20,262 nt of DNA from CAYPEK01 sp964409645 (GTDB lineage Bacteria > UBP15 > UBA6099), in NCBI GenBank assembly GCA_964409645.1, contig CAYPEK010000079.1, positions 1-20,262 of the forward strand. The letters are read 5' to 3'. Made by a program: the position numbers and the translations under genes. Positions 8,223 to 15,851 of this stretch are shown here, in pieces; within the stretch, counting starts at the first letter, position 1; each line of letters opens with the position of its first letter. Under the pieces are notes generated by a model. That model saw only the letters and a list, made by a program, of their open reading frames with translations. It did no database searches and had not been told where the DNA came from.

Positions 8223-10565
8223 ATGTGGACACGTGCCGAAATCATGAAAAGGACGAGAGCTTTCGCCGCCCGGATTATCCGTAAGCCGCTGTTTATCGCG
8301 GTGGCGGCTCCGGTTGTAATTTTCATGTTGCTGAACATCATCTTCCCGCTACCGATTGAGAAACTGAACAGGCGGTCGTCGGTGGCGGTTTACGCGAAGG
8401 ACGGCAGGCTGCTGAAGGTGTTTCTTTCCGCCGACGGTTACTGGCGCATGAACACGAGGCTCGATAATGTGTCTCCGTTCATGAATGATGCCGTGCTGAG
8501 TTATGAGGATAAGTGGTTCTACGCGCATCCGGGGGTGAATCCGGTTGCTGTCGCGCGCGCGGTTTTTCTGAACGTGAAGCGGCACAGGGTTGTAAGCGGC
8601 GGCTCGACGATAACGATGCAGGTGGCGAGAATGATCGAGCCGAAGCGGCGCACGTACGCGGCGAAGTTCATCGAATTGTTTCGCGCGTTTCAGCTCGAAA
8701 TGAAGTATTCGAAGAAGGAGATATTGCAGTTCTATCTGAACCTCGCTCCGTACGGCGGGAATATTGAGGGAGTGGGCGCGGCGTCATATTTTTACTTCGG
8801 CAAACCAGCGTCGATGTTGAGCAAAAGCGAGGCTGTATCGCTGGTTGTGATTCCAAACTCGCCGACGCGGTTCAGGCCGGATCGGAATGTGGCGGAGTAT
8901 CGTGGCCGGCGGCGGAATGTCGCGACGCTTATGCTTAAGCGCGGGCTGATCGATAAGCGGGAATTCGACGAGATCGTAACGCTCGAAAACCCGGGCAAGC
9001 GGGAAACACCGCCCGCGTATGCGCCGCATTTCGCGCAATATGCCGCGTCGAAATACCACAACGAGCCGAACATCGCGACGACGGTCGATCTTAGAATTCA
9101 ACTGCTCTGCGAAGAGTTGCTGAAAAGGCATATCGTTCCGCTGCGGGCGCAGGGGATAACAAACGGAGCAGTTGTCGTGATCGACGTGAAGAAGCGCGAG
9201 CTTGTGGCGATGGCGGGCTCGGCGGACTTCGATGATTTGAAGATTTCGGGGCAGGTGAACGGCGCGCTCGCGCCCCGCTCGCCGGGTTCCGCGCTGAAAC
9301 CGTTCGCATACGCGGCTGCGCTGGATGCCGGGCTTATATCGCCGAAGACGCTCCTGCCCGACGTGCCTGTGGACTACTCAGGTTACCGGCCGGTGAATTT
9401 CGACGAGAAGTACCGTGGTGGTGTCGCGGCGGACGAGGCGCTAAAGCAGTCGCTGAATGTCCCCGCCGTTAACCTCGTCGCCGGGATGAAAGACCGCTTC
9501 TACGTGTTATTGAAAAAAGGCGGCATTTCGACGTTGAACAAACCACGTGAGTATTACGGGCTGCCGATAGTGCTCGGCGGCGCCGAGGTGAAGCTTGTCG
9601 ATCTGACAAATATGTATGCGACGCTCGCGAACGGCGGGATGTATCAGCCGTTGAAGATGGTCGAAGGTGAGCGGACGGAAGCCCCGGTGCGTGTCGTTTC
9701 GGAGGGGGCGGCGTTTATTATATCCGACATTCTTTCCGAGGTGCGGCGGCCGGACCTGCCGAACTGCTGGGAGTTCACAACGAGCCTGCCGAAAGTCGCA
9801 TGGAAGACCGGCACGTCTTACGGACACCGTGATGCGTGGAGTGTCGGATACAATCCGGAGTACGCGATCGGGGTGTGGATCGGCAACTTCAACGGCCGCG
9901 AAGCGGAGAAACTTGTGGGCGCGGAAGTCGCCGCGCCGCTCCTGTTCGACATCTTCAACGCGATAAGCGACAACGGAGACTGGTTCAGGAAACCGGCGTC
10001 GGTCGGGACCCGTAAGGTCTGCCCTTTGAGCGGCAAACCGGTGGGCGACAACTGCCCGGAAGCCGTCGATGAGTATTACCTGTACGGCGTTTCGCCGAGC
10101 GAACAGTGCGACATGCACAGGAAATATTTCATCGACAAAGAGACCGGCCTGAGACTGACGAAAAGCTGCCGCCGCGGTCGGAAATACACAGAGAAGAACT
10201 TCGTTGTATGGCCGAAGGAAATCGCCACATGGATGAAACGCGAGGGATACCCTATAGAGGACATCCCTGAATATCGAACAGACTGCGAAAATACATCGGG
10301 CGGTCAGGCACCGGTAATTGTGTCGCCTCAGCCCGGCGTTCAGTATTTCATCAGGGAGGACGCACCGATCGAGCACCAGAAGATACTTCTCGACGCGTCG
10401 GTGTCGAACACGGTCGGCAGGATTTACTGGTTCATCGACGGCGAGATGGTGTCCTCCGCCGCGCCGGGGGAGAAAAAGTTTTATATGCCTACGCGAGGGA
10501 GGCATAAGATTGTGTGCATGGACGGCGCGGGACTTACGACGGAAATTACGGTGGACGTGTTATGA
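8223..10565 (+). CDS. pbpC: Penicillin-binding protein 1C (glycosyltransferase/transpeptidase)
   Basis: This 780-residue class A penicillin-binding protein has a membrane anchor at about residues 22-41. The GT51 glycosyltransferase domain carries EDKWFYAHPGV with catalytic Glu95, then GGSTITMQVAR (127-136) and KKEIL with the second Glu166, then YLNLAPYGGNIEGVGAASYFYFGK. The transpeptidase domain has SALK (catalytic Ser356), SLN (410-412) and KTGTS (528-532). A cysteine-bearing segment (C600, C611, C629, C649) precedes the C-terminal BiPBP_C-like beta domain (about 695-780), as is typical of PBP1C. It polymerises and may crosslink peptidoglycan on the periplasmic side of the inner membrane. 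Spacing of 12 bases after the alpha-2-macroglobulin and a GAGGGTGG Shine-Dalgarno (8211-8218) indicate an operon. All catalytic residues I can check are present. Confidence 0.95.
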   Translation: MWTRAEIMKRTRAFAARIIRKPLFIAVAAPVVIFMLLNIIFPLPIEKLNRRSSVAVYAKDGRLLKVFLSADGYWRMNTRLDNVSPFMNDAVLSYEDKWFYAHPGVNPVAVARAVFLNVKRHRVVSGGSTITMQVARMIEPKRRTYAAKFIELFRAFQLEMKYSKKEILQFYLNLAPYGGNIEGVGAASYFYFGKPASMLSKSEAVSLVVIPNSPTRFRPDRNVAEYRGRRRNVATLMLKRGLIDKREFDEIVTLENPGKRETPPAYAPHFAQYAASKYHNEPNIATTVDLRIQLLCEELLKRHIVPLRAQGITNGAVVVIDVKKRELVAMAGSADFDDLKISGQVNGALAPRSPGSALKPFAYAAALDAGLISPKTLLPDVPVDYSGYRPVNFDEKYRGGVAADEALKQSLNVPAVNLVAGMKDRFYVLLKKGGISTLNKPREYYGLPIVLGGAEVKLVDLTNMYATLANGGMYQPLKMVEGERTEAPVRVVSEGAAFIISDILSEVRRPDLPNCWEFTTSLPKVAWKTGTSYGHRDAWSVGYNPEYAIGVWIGNFNGREAEKLVGAEVAAPLLFDIFNAISDNGDWFRKPASVGTRKVCPLSGKPVGDNCPEAVDEYYLYGVSPSEQCDMHRKYFIDKETGLRLTKSCRRGRKYTEKNFVVWPKEIATWMKREGYPIEDIPEYRTDCENTSGGQAPVIVSPQPGVQYFIREDAPIEHQKILLDASVSNTVGRIYWFIDGEMVSSAAPGEKKFYMPTRGRHKIVCMDGAGLTTEITVDVL

Positions 10566-11578
10566 ATGGGAAATTGAATAAAGGGAACAGGGCAATGATG
10601 AGGCGTTGTGTTTCAGCATCGATTGTAGTTATAGCCGTTGCGACGGCGCTGTTTGCATTTTTTGCCCCGGTCGGGCCTAAAAAAGGTACGGAGATCATTG
10701 GGGTGGGGTATGGGGCGACGGCTGAAGAGGTTGCCGGAGAACTGAAGTCCAAGAGGTTTATCCGAAGCGAGACGGCTTTCCGCGTGTATGCGCGTGTAAC
10801 GGGTGTGGAAAAAAGGATCAAGGCGGGCGACTACGAGATTTCGGGAGATATGAGCGTGCCGGAAATTTTGCGCCGGCTGAAAAAAGGCAGTTCGAGGCAA
10901 TCCTGCTTCACGGTTCAGGAGGGGCTGACGGTGGAACAGACCGCGCGGCTTCTCGAAAAGAAAGGGTTTGCGAACGCGGATAGATTCGTCGCGCTTGCGA
11001 ACGACGGCGAATTTGTGTCCCGACTTGGCCTGAAGGCGGATTCGCTCGAAGGATACCTTTTTCCCGAGACGTACTGCGCGAGCAAGGGCGCGGGCGAGGA
11101 GAGAATTCTCGAAATGATGTACCGGCAATTTGAAAAGCGGATCGCAAAGGTTTACGGCGGGCAGGCCGCCGGAAGCGGGTTGTCGATCAGAGACGCATTG
11201 ACGATAGCTTCGGTTATCGAGAAAGAAGCGGCGGCGCGGGAGGAGCGGCCGATGGTGTCCGCCGTGTTCCACAACCGGCTCAAGCTCGGGATGCCGCTTC
11301 AGAGTTGCGCGACAGTGATATACGCGCTTGGGCGGAGATACGCCGGAGGATTGACTAAAGAAGACCTGAAATACGAATCCGAATTCAACACATACCTCCA
11401 TCGCGGGCTGCCGCCGGGGCCGATATGCAGTCCGGGGGAGTCGGCTTTCAGGGCGGCGGTGAATCCGGATGAAGTCGATTATTTATATTTCGTATCGACA
11501 AATAACGGACGGCATCAATTCTCGTCAACGCTCGACGAGCACAATCTTGCGGTTTTCGAATATCAGGCGGTTAAATAG
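10562..11578 (+). CDS. mltG: Endolytic murein transglycosylase MltG (YceG family)
   Basis: From the ATG at 10562 the protein has 338 residues: a basic N-terminus, a membrane anchor at about 15-35, a LysM-like region (about 42-109) and the YceG catalytic domain. The signatures are SLEGYLFPETY (161-171), ASVIEKEA with the expected catalytic Glu220, NTYLHRGLPPGPICSPG, and the terminal YLYFVSTNNGRHQFSSTLDEHN. The family cleaves nascent glycan strands near the inner membrane and sets their length. The start overlaps the pbpC stop as ATGA (10562-10565), implying translational coupling. A second in-frame ATG at 10595 has an AAGGGA Shine-Dalgarno eight bases upstream and is a real alternative that would shorten the protein by 11 residues. 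Linkage to pbpC and alpha-2-macroglobulin puts peptidoglycan synthesis and cleavage in one unit. Confidence 0.95.
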   Translation: MNGKLNKGNRAMMRRCVSASIVVIAVATALFAFFAPVGPKKGTEIIGVGYGATAEEVAGELKSKRFIRSETAFRVYARVTGVEKRIKAGDYEISGDMSVPEILRRLKKGSSRQSCFTVQEGLTVEQTARLLEKKGFANADRFVALANDGEFVSRLGLKADSLEGYLFPETYCASKGAGEERILEMMYRQFEKRIAKVYGGQAAGSGLSIRDALTIASVIEKEAAAREERPMVSAVFHNRLKLGMPLQSCATVIYALGRRYAGGLTKEDLKYESEFNTYLHRGLPPGPICSPGESAFRAAVNPDEVDYLYFVSTNNGRHQFSSTLDEHNLAVFEYQAVK

Positions 11579-11609
11579 GACGTCGAAAACGAATAGATGA
11601 CAATGAGGG

Positions 11610-11638
11610 TTTACGCGGCATGGCAAAACCCATATAAT
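11610..11638 (+). promoter_or_regulatory. Sigma-70-type promoter for the tRNA gene
   Basis: A perfect TATAAT at 11633-11638 lies 17 bases after TTTACG (11610-11615; four of six matches to TTGACA). Predicted initiation near 11645 is about 13 bases before the tRNA 5' end. A dyad GGGTTT (11607-11612)/AAACCC (11626-11631) spans the -35 and spacer, which could be a binding site or chance. Confidence 0.65.
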
Positions 11639-11657
11639 GCAATGTGCTTCGGCTTGG

Positions 11658-11731
11658 GCGCCCGTAGCTCAATTGGATAGAGCATCAGACTTCGGATCTG
11701 AGGGTTAGGGGTTCAATTCCTCTCGGGCGCG
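11658..11731 (+). tRNA. tRNA-Arg, anticodon TCG (UCG)
   Basis: A complete 74-base cloverleaf folds by eye. The acceptor is GCGCCCG/CGGGCGC (11658-11664 with 11724-11730). The D-arm is GCTC/GAGC with loop AATTGGATA. The anticodon stem is TCAGA/TCTGA with the seven-base loop CTTCGGA, placing the anticodon TCG at 11692-11694, which reads CGA. The variable loop is GGGTT. The T-arm is AGGGG/CCTCT with loop TTCAATT and one G-T pair. The discriminator is G at 11731. The 3' CCA is not encoded (CTT follows), so it must be added enzymatically. There are no neighbouring tRNA genes and no integrase. Confidence 0.95.
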
Positions 11732-11804
11732 CTTCATAAAAAATGAGGTTAAACACTACGTTATTTGCGCTTGTCACGCAATCTCCCAAAGGGCTTAGGG
11801 CTCT

Positions 11805-11838
11805 CTCTGTTAATTACTGAAAATAACAATTGACAGAG
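11805..11838 (+). other. Strong hairpin between tRNA-Arg and the acyl-CoA dehydrogenase promoter
   Basis: CTCTGTTAATT (11805-11815) pairs with AATTGACAGAG (11828-11838): 11 base pairs including one G-T, with a 12-base loop. It is followed by TAAATAAAT rather than a T-run, so it is not a standard intrinsic terminator. It could serve as a 3' processing or end structure for the tRNA transcript, or as a DNA-level dyad, because its right arm includes the TTGACA of the next promoter. Confidence 0.5.
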
Positions 11839-11858
11839 TAAATAAATCAGTTTAAAGT
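11830..11858 (+). promoter_or_regulatory. Sigma-70-type promoter candidate for acyl-CoA dehydrogenase
   Basis: A perfect TTGACA at 11830-11835 is followed, 17 bases later, by TAAAGT (11853-11858; four of six matches to TATAAT). Initiation near 11865 would give a leader of about 220 bases before the ATG at 12087. The -35 box sits in the right arm of the hairpin at 11805-11838. Confidence 0.5.
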
Positions 11859-11864
11859 AATCGA

Positions 11865-12086
11865 GGCGTTTTTGGGGCCAGCAGACGATAATCCGGGATA
11901 GCGGGAAAAGGGCGACAAGCCTTTTTTTTAGAGCGGGGATTGTGAAAAAAAATACAAGACCTCCCCGGGTTAAGCTGTTGTTCGAAAATCTGAACGCCGT
12001 GGACAACGAAAAGTTGAAGGCAAGGGCTGGGCCGGTTGCCTTTCAGCAAATAGCGGTAAAAATTTTTAAGTCATAAAGGAGGCTTT
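11865..12086 (+). promoter_or_regulatory. Long structured 5' leader of the acyl-CoA dehydrogenase gene
   Basis: About 220 non-coding bases separate the predicted transcription start from the gene. They contain a terminator-like hairpin (11906-11929). A CGGGGA (11934-11939)/TCCCCG (11962-11967) stem follows, and an A8 run (11945-11952) could pair with the terminator's T-run (11922-11929). A hairpin AAGGCAA (12017-12023)/TTGCCTT (12036-12042) has a GGC/GCC pair inside its loop. The Shine-Dalgarno AAGGAGG (12076-12082) follows. I recognise no known riboswitch class. The arrangement suggests transcription attenuation, but the promoter and folding are hand-derived. Confidence 0.4.
11906..11929 (+). 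terminator. Intrinsic-terminator-like hairpin inside the leader
   Basis: AAAAGGGC (11906-11913) pairs with GCCTTTTT (11919-11926), eight pairs including one G-T, around a GACAA loop. It continues into an uninterrupted eight-base T-run ending at 11929. It could end transcripts reading through from the tRNA, or act as an attenuator for the gene at 12087. Confidence 0.55.
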
Positions 12087-13970
12087 ATGGGAGACTATCG
12101 TGTTGACATGAGAGACATTAAATTCGTACTGAAAGAGTATCTGTCTCTCGAACAGATTTGCGGATTGCCGAAGTATGCGGAATGCGGCGCCGATCCCGAC
12201 ATGATTATGGATATGGTGGAGCAGGCCCGCAAGATGGCGACCGAAGTGCTCGCTCCGATGAACAAGGCGTCGGACGAAGTCGGCGCACATTACGACCCGG
12301 CGACGGCGAAGGTCTCAACGCCGGAAGAGTACAAGAATGCATACAAACTGTACGTCGAGAACGGCTGGGGCGCGACGACGATGAGCCCGGATTACGGCGG
12401 AATGGGGATGCCCGAACTGCTGAACACATGCGCCGGCGAAATCTTCACGGGCGCCTGCACCGCGTTCACGATGCTGCCCGGCCTCTCGAAGTCGGCCGCG
12501 AACGTCATCTACTCCTTCGGCTCGGATGAGCAGAAGACAACGTACCTCGAAAAGATGCTCTCCGGCGTATGGGGCGGCACGATGTGCCTGACCGAGCCGC
12601 AGGCCGGCTCCGACGTGGGCGCTTCGAAGACCACAGCCGTACCGATCGAAGGAAGACCGAATTGGTACAAAATCACCGGGACGAAGAGCTTCATTTCGTT
12701 CGGCGATCACGACCTGACGGACAACATCATCCACCTCGTACTCGCCCGCACGCCCGGCGCACCCGCCGGCACGCGCGGCATCGGCCTGTTCATCGTTCCT
12801 AAGTTCAGGCTCAACGCGGACGGCACACCCGGCGAATCCAACGACGTGGTCTGCGGCGGAATCGAGCACAAGATGGGTATTCACGGATCGCCCACTTGCA
12901 CGCTCAATTTCGGCGAAAACGATAATTGCGAAGGCGAACTGATCGGCGACGTGTACAGCGGAATCAAGTACATGTTCCTTATGATGAACGAAGAACGCCA
13001 GATGGTAGGTATGCAGGGACAGGCGCTCGGACAGGCTGCATATCAGGCCGCTCTGCAGTTCTCGCAGGAACGCGTTCAGGGCCCGGACATCCGCAACATG
13101 AAGGATGCCGATGCGCCGAAGGTGACGATTATCCACCACCCGGACGTACGCCGCATGCTGCTCACGATGAAAGCCTACACGGAAGGTATGCGCGCTCTGC
13201 TTTACACGACGGCCACCTACATCGACCTCGGACACAACTCCGCGGACGAAAAGGACCGCGAGAAATACATGGGATGGGTCGAACTGCTCACCCCGATCTG
13301 CAAGGCATACTGCACGGACACGGCGTTCCATGTCACCGAGCTGGCGATCCAGACCCACGGCGGTTTCGGATTCTGTCAGGAATACCCGGTTGAACAGTAC
13401 TGCCGAGACGTAAAAATCACTTCGATCTATGAAGGAACGAATGGAATTCAGGCGCTCGACCTGCTCGGCCGCAAGATGGGCATGAAGAAGGGCGCAGTCC
13501 TGATGGGATTCGTAATGGACGTGAACAACAGACTCGCAGCGCTGAAGAAGAACGACGCTGTGAAGGATATGGCCGGCCTCATCGAGAAGGCGAAAGCGAA
13601 ACTGGATGGCGTGGTCATGAAGTTCATGTCTCTCGCAAGAGAGAAGAGCGAGAAGGCGTGGGTACCGCTGATCAACGCATGCTCGATGCTCGAAATGTTC
13701 GGCGATGTGCTCTGCGGCCTCTTCCTAGTGGAGCAGGCGGCGATCGCGGCCGGCAAGCTGGATGCGATTTTCACGGAAAAGGGAGCTGCGGACGATGCGG
13801 CGAAGAAAGCGGTCATCAAGGACAGCACCGAAGCCCAGTTCTATTTCAGCAAGGTAAAAACCGCCGAATTCTACTGCACGACACTCCTTCCGAGAGTTTA
13901 CTGGAGAGACGCGGCGATCAACGGCATGGACACAAGCTGCATGGAAAACATTTTCCCGCAGTTGGTCTGA
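12087..13970 (+). CDS. Acyl-CoA dehydrogenase, long (about 600-residue) DmdC/FadE-like type
   Basis: This is a 627-residue soluble flavoenzyme. The middle domain carries CLTEPQAGSDVGASKT (167-182), the flavin and substrate-binding signature. The C-terminal catalytic region has THGGFGFCQEYPVEQYCRD followed by SIYEGTNGIQALDLLGRK, where Glu449 is the expected catalytic base that abstracts the alpha proton of the acyl-CoA. The roughly 150 residues after it form the extra C-terminal domain of the long subfamily that includes 3-methylmercaptopropionyl-CoA dehydrogenase and Pseudomonas fatty-acyl-CoA dehydrogenases. The acyl substrate cannot be predicted from sequence alone. An AAGGAGG Shine-Dalgarno and ATG at 12087 fix the start. 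No ETF, thiolase or hydratase gene is nearby, so it is a single-gene unit bounded by its own candidate promoter and a strong terminator. Its codon use differs from its neighbours: of about 30 isoleucine codons I find none that is ATA, which suggests high expression or different ancestry. Confidence 0.93.
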   Translation: MGDYRVDMRDIKFVLKEYLSLEQICGLPKYAECGADPDMIMDMVEQARKMATEVLAPMNKASDEVGAHYDPATAKVSTPEEYKNAYKLYVENGWGATTMSPDYGGMGMPELLNTCAGEIFTGACTAFTMLPGLSKSAANVIYSFGSDEQKTTYLEKMLSGVWGGTMCLTEPQAGSDVGASKTTAVPIEGRPNWYKITGTKSFISFGDHDLTDNIIHLVLARTPGAPAGTRGIGLFIVPKFRLNADGTPGESNDVVCGGIEHKMGIHGSPTCTLNFGENDNCEGELIGDVYSGIKYMFLMMNEERQMVGMQGQALGQAAYQAALQFSQERVQGPDIRNMKDADAPKVTIIHHPDVRRMLLTMKAYTEGMRALLYTTATYIDLGHNSADEKDREKYMGWVELLTPICKAYCTDTAFHVTELAIQTHGGFGFCQEYPVEQYCRDVKITSIYEGTNGIQALDLLGRKMGMKKGAVLMGFVMDVNNRLAALKKNDAVKDMAGLIEKAKAKLDGVVMKFMSLAREKSEKAWVPLINACSMLEMFGDVLCGLFLVEQAAIAAGKLDAIFTEKGAADDAAKKAVIKDSTEAQFYFSKVKTAEFYCTTLLPRVYWRDAAINGMDTSCMENIFPQLV

Positions 13971-14000
13971 ACCGGCTGACAGCCTGATTAACGAAGCAAG

Positions 14001-14030
14001 AAAAAGCCCCCGGAAACGGGGGCTTTTTTT
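14001..14030 (+). terminator. Strong intrinsic terminator after acyl-CoA dehydrogenase
   Basis: AAAAAGCCCCCG (14001-14012) and CGGGGGCTTTTT (14017-14028) form a perfect 12-pair stem closed by a GAAA loop. A T-run continues to 14030. It begins 30 bases after the stop codon. The A-tract on the 5' side means it could also act on the minus strand. Confidence 0.93.
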
Positions 14031-14122
14031 ATTTCGGCATTGCTCATACTTAGAATGTTTTTATTTATATCAAAATATTTTAAAACGCAAAAATCACTGA
14101 TATAACATAAATAATATTTAGG

Positions 14123-14128
14123 TATAAT
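14123..14128 (+). promoter_or_regulatory. Possible -10 box upstream of the parvulin gene
   Basis: A perfect TATAAT lies in the AT-rich 185-base gap between the terminator and the gene at 14216. No good -35 is found at 16-18 bases; CTGATA (14097-14102) is 20 bases away. Because the preceding terminator is strong, a promoter is expected somewhere in this gap, but in DNA this AT-rich the match could be chance. Confidence 0.3.
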
Positions 14129-14215
14129 TAACAATTGTATGTTTAACATAATGGTAAATGGTAAATCAGTATGTTAGAATACCATAAACTTGCGGTTTGA
14201 CTCCGTGGAGGTTTC

Positions 14216-15805
14216 ATGCTCGGAATCTTCAAAAAGAGATGGTTTCAGGTAATAGGGGTTCTCGTATTTTTTATCGTGTTCGGAATAATAATGTGGCGGG
14301 TACAGAAAAATCCGTCTAGCCAAGTGCCGGATATTGCGTGCGAGGTGAGCGGGGAAAAGATAACCAATTTCCAGTTTCAGGCTGCAATAAACAGGAGAAT
14401 TACGAAAATAATAGCTACTTCCGGGCGGTTTTCAGCGGCGGACAAGGAAGATGTAATGCTGTCGGTTATGAAAGCGCTTGTGAACGATAAGATGCTTGAG
14501 ATTTTCTCGAAAAAGGAAGGCGTAAAGTCAACGGAAGAGGATGTTGAAAAGAAGAAACAGGACATATTGAATCTGCTCGAAAAGAAATACAAGTCGGATC
14601 AAAAGAAGACAGGGCAGACGCCGCGCATGGACCCTTTGAAGATGTACGAGACGTTGTGGCGCATGCAGGGGTTCAGGACCGAAGGAGAGTTCCGGGAAGA
14701 CCTTAAGAAGGAAATACTAGAGGATAAACTTGCTGAAAAACTGTTTCCGCTGAAGAGTTACACGGTATCGGAGCAGGAGATAGACGATTACATGCCGACG
14801 GTTGCGCTGCGGCAGATATTTTTTGTTTTTGACCGGACGCGGCCTAAGAATATGGAGATAAACTTCAGCGACAGGAAGACGTGGGAACGTGCGTGGGATG
14901 TTTACAACCAGTTAAAGGCGGGATCGGACTTCTGCAAACTTGCGGAGGGGCTTTCGCAGGACCTCGGGACGGCGAAGAACTGCGGCGGGATCGGATATAT
15001 AGCAAAGAAATCGGTTGACAATGAGTTCTGGCGGGTGGCATCGACGATGAAGCCCGGCGACATAACGGAGCCGTTCACCACGAGGTACGGAATACACATA
15101 TTGAAATGCCTCGATTCGAGGAACCCGCGTGACGCCGTATATGGAAACTTGAGAAGCGCGATAAAAAGAGGTGTTCTCGTTAAAAAGCAGAGAGGCGATT
15201 TTATTGCTTGGTTCTACAGAAAATTCAGATCTCTGAACGAGAACAATAAGATAGTGTTTTACAATCCCGTTCTCAAAGCCAATCAGTTGAAGATGAAGGG
15301 GAAGGCGAATGAAGCGATCGAGGAATATAAGAAGGCGATCGAGAACGATAAGGAAGGCGCTCCGTATTATCACATAGATATAGCTATGATTTATGCGTCG
15401 CTGATGAAGTACTCCGATTCGCTGAAAGAACTCCGGATAGCGACGGAGCTTGCGCCGACGGACCCGCTGTTGTTTTACCGTCTCGGTGTCGGTTACATGG
15501 AAGTCGGCGAGAACGATCAGGCGCTGGCGGAGTTTCAGAAGGCGTCCGATATGTCCAAGCTGAATTACGAACTGCACAACCAGCTCGAACAGATTTACAT
15601 GCAGCTCGGACTTGTTGAGCTTGCGGACAAGGAGCATCAGTTGTCGCTCAAGGCGATCGAGGTGCTCTCCGGCGGCACCGGGGGAACGCCGGGCGCGATG
15701 TTCAAGTCGCCGGAGTACAAGCTGCCGACGTCGGGCGGAGCAGGCGTGACGGGCGGCGACAGCGGAAGTCCCGAGTCGGTCAGAGAGTCGCCGATAGGCA
15801 ACTGA
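14216..15805 (+). CDS. Membrane-anchored parvulin-type peptidyl-prolyl isomerase with C-terminal TPRs
   Basis: This 529-residue protein has a signal anchor at about residues 9-27 (preceded by KKR), so the rest should lie in the periplasm. Residues about 38-185 form a SurA/PpiD-like N-terminal helical region. Residues about 197-300 are the PPIC rotamase domain, with GGIGYIAKKSVDNEFWRVA...MKPGDITEPFTTRYGIHILK (about 257-297), the typical parvulin end. Residues about 350-480 contain three to four tetratricopeptide repeats, for example ANEAIEEYKKAIE and DSLKELRIATELAPTDPLLFYRLG. A Gly/Ser/Pro-rich tail follows. The combination points to a chaperone or isomerase for exported proteins that docks partners through its TPRs; this role is inference. 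A GTGGAGG Shine-Dalgarno (14205-14211) supports the start. A phosphoesterase gene follows 46 bases later. Confidence 0.85.
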   Translation: MLGIFKKRWFQVIGVLVFFIVFGIIMWRVQKNPSSQVPDIACEVSGEKITNFQFQAAINRRITKIIATSGRFSAADKEDVMLSVMKALVNDKMLEIFSKKEGVKSTEEDVEKKKQDILNLLEKKYKSDQKKTGQTPRMDPLKMYETLWRMQGFRTEGEFREDLKKEILEDKLAEKLFPLKSYTVSEQEIDDYMPTVALRQIFFVFDRTRPKNMEINFSDRKTWERAWDVYNQLKAGSDFCKLAEGLSQDLGTAKNCGGIGYIAKKSVDNEFWRVASTMKPGDITEPFTTRYGIHILKCLDSRNPRDAVYGNLRSAIKRGVLVKKQRGDFIAWFYRKFRSLNENNKIVFYNPVLKANQLKMKGKANEAIEEYKKAIENDKEGAPYYHIDIAMIYASLMKYSDSLKELRIATELAPTDPLLFYRLGVGYMEVGENDQALAEFQKASDMSKLNYELHNQLEQIYMQLGLVELADKEHQLSLKAIEVLSGGTGGTPGAMFKSPEYKLPTSGGAGVTGGDSGSPESVRESPIGN

Positions 15806-15851
15806 CACTCGGGCGACCGCCGGAGATAAAGGAAAAACAGTACCGGTTGAG

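Noticed and set aside
11658..11731. tRNA-Arg as an integration site for a mobile element
   Set aside because: No integrase, no repeat of the tRNA 3' end within the window, and flanking genes are housekeeping type.
11761..12049. Minus-strand frames of 65-81 codons in the gap before the acyl-CoA dehydrogenase
   Set aside because: No ribosome site, low-complexity composition, and overlap with hairpins that explain the sequence better.
9507..13358. Long minus-strand open frames opposite pbpC (9507-10505) and the acyl-CoA dehydrogenase (12315-13358)
   Set aside because: They lie wholly opposite strongly recognised genes, are rich in Arg and His as expected of antisense frames in GC-rich DNA, and match no family I know.
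14151..14166. Tandem ATGGTAA repeat in the gap before the parvulin gene
   Set aside because: Only two short copies in very AT-rich DNA; no further copies nearby, so probably chance.
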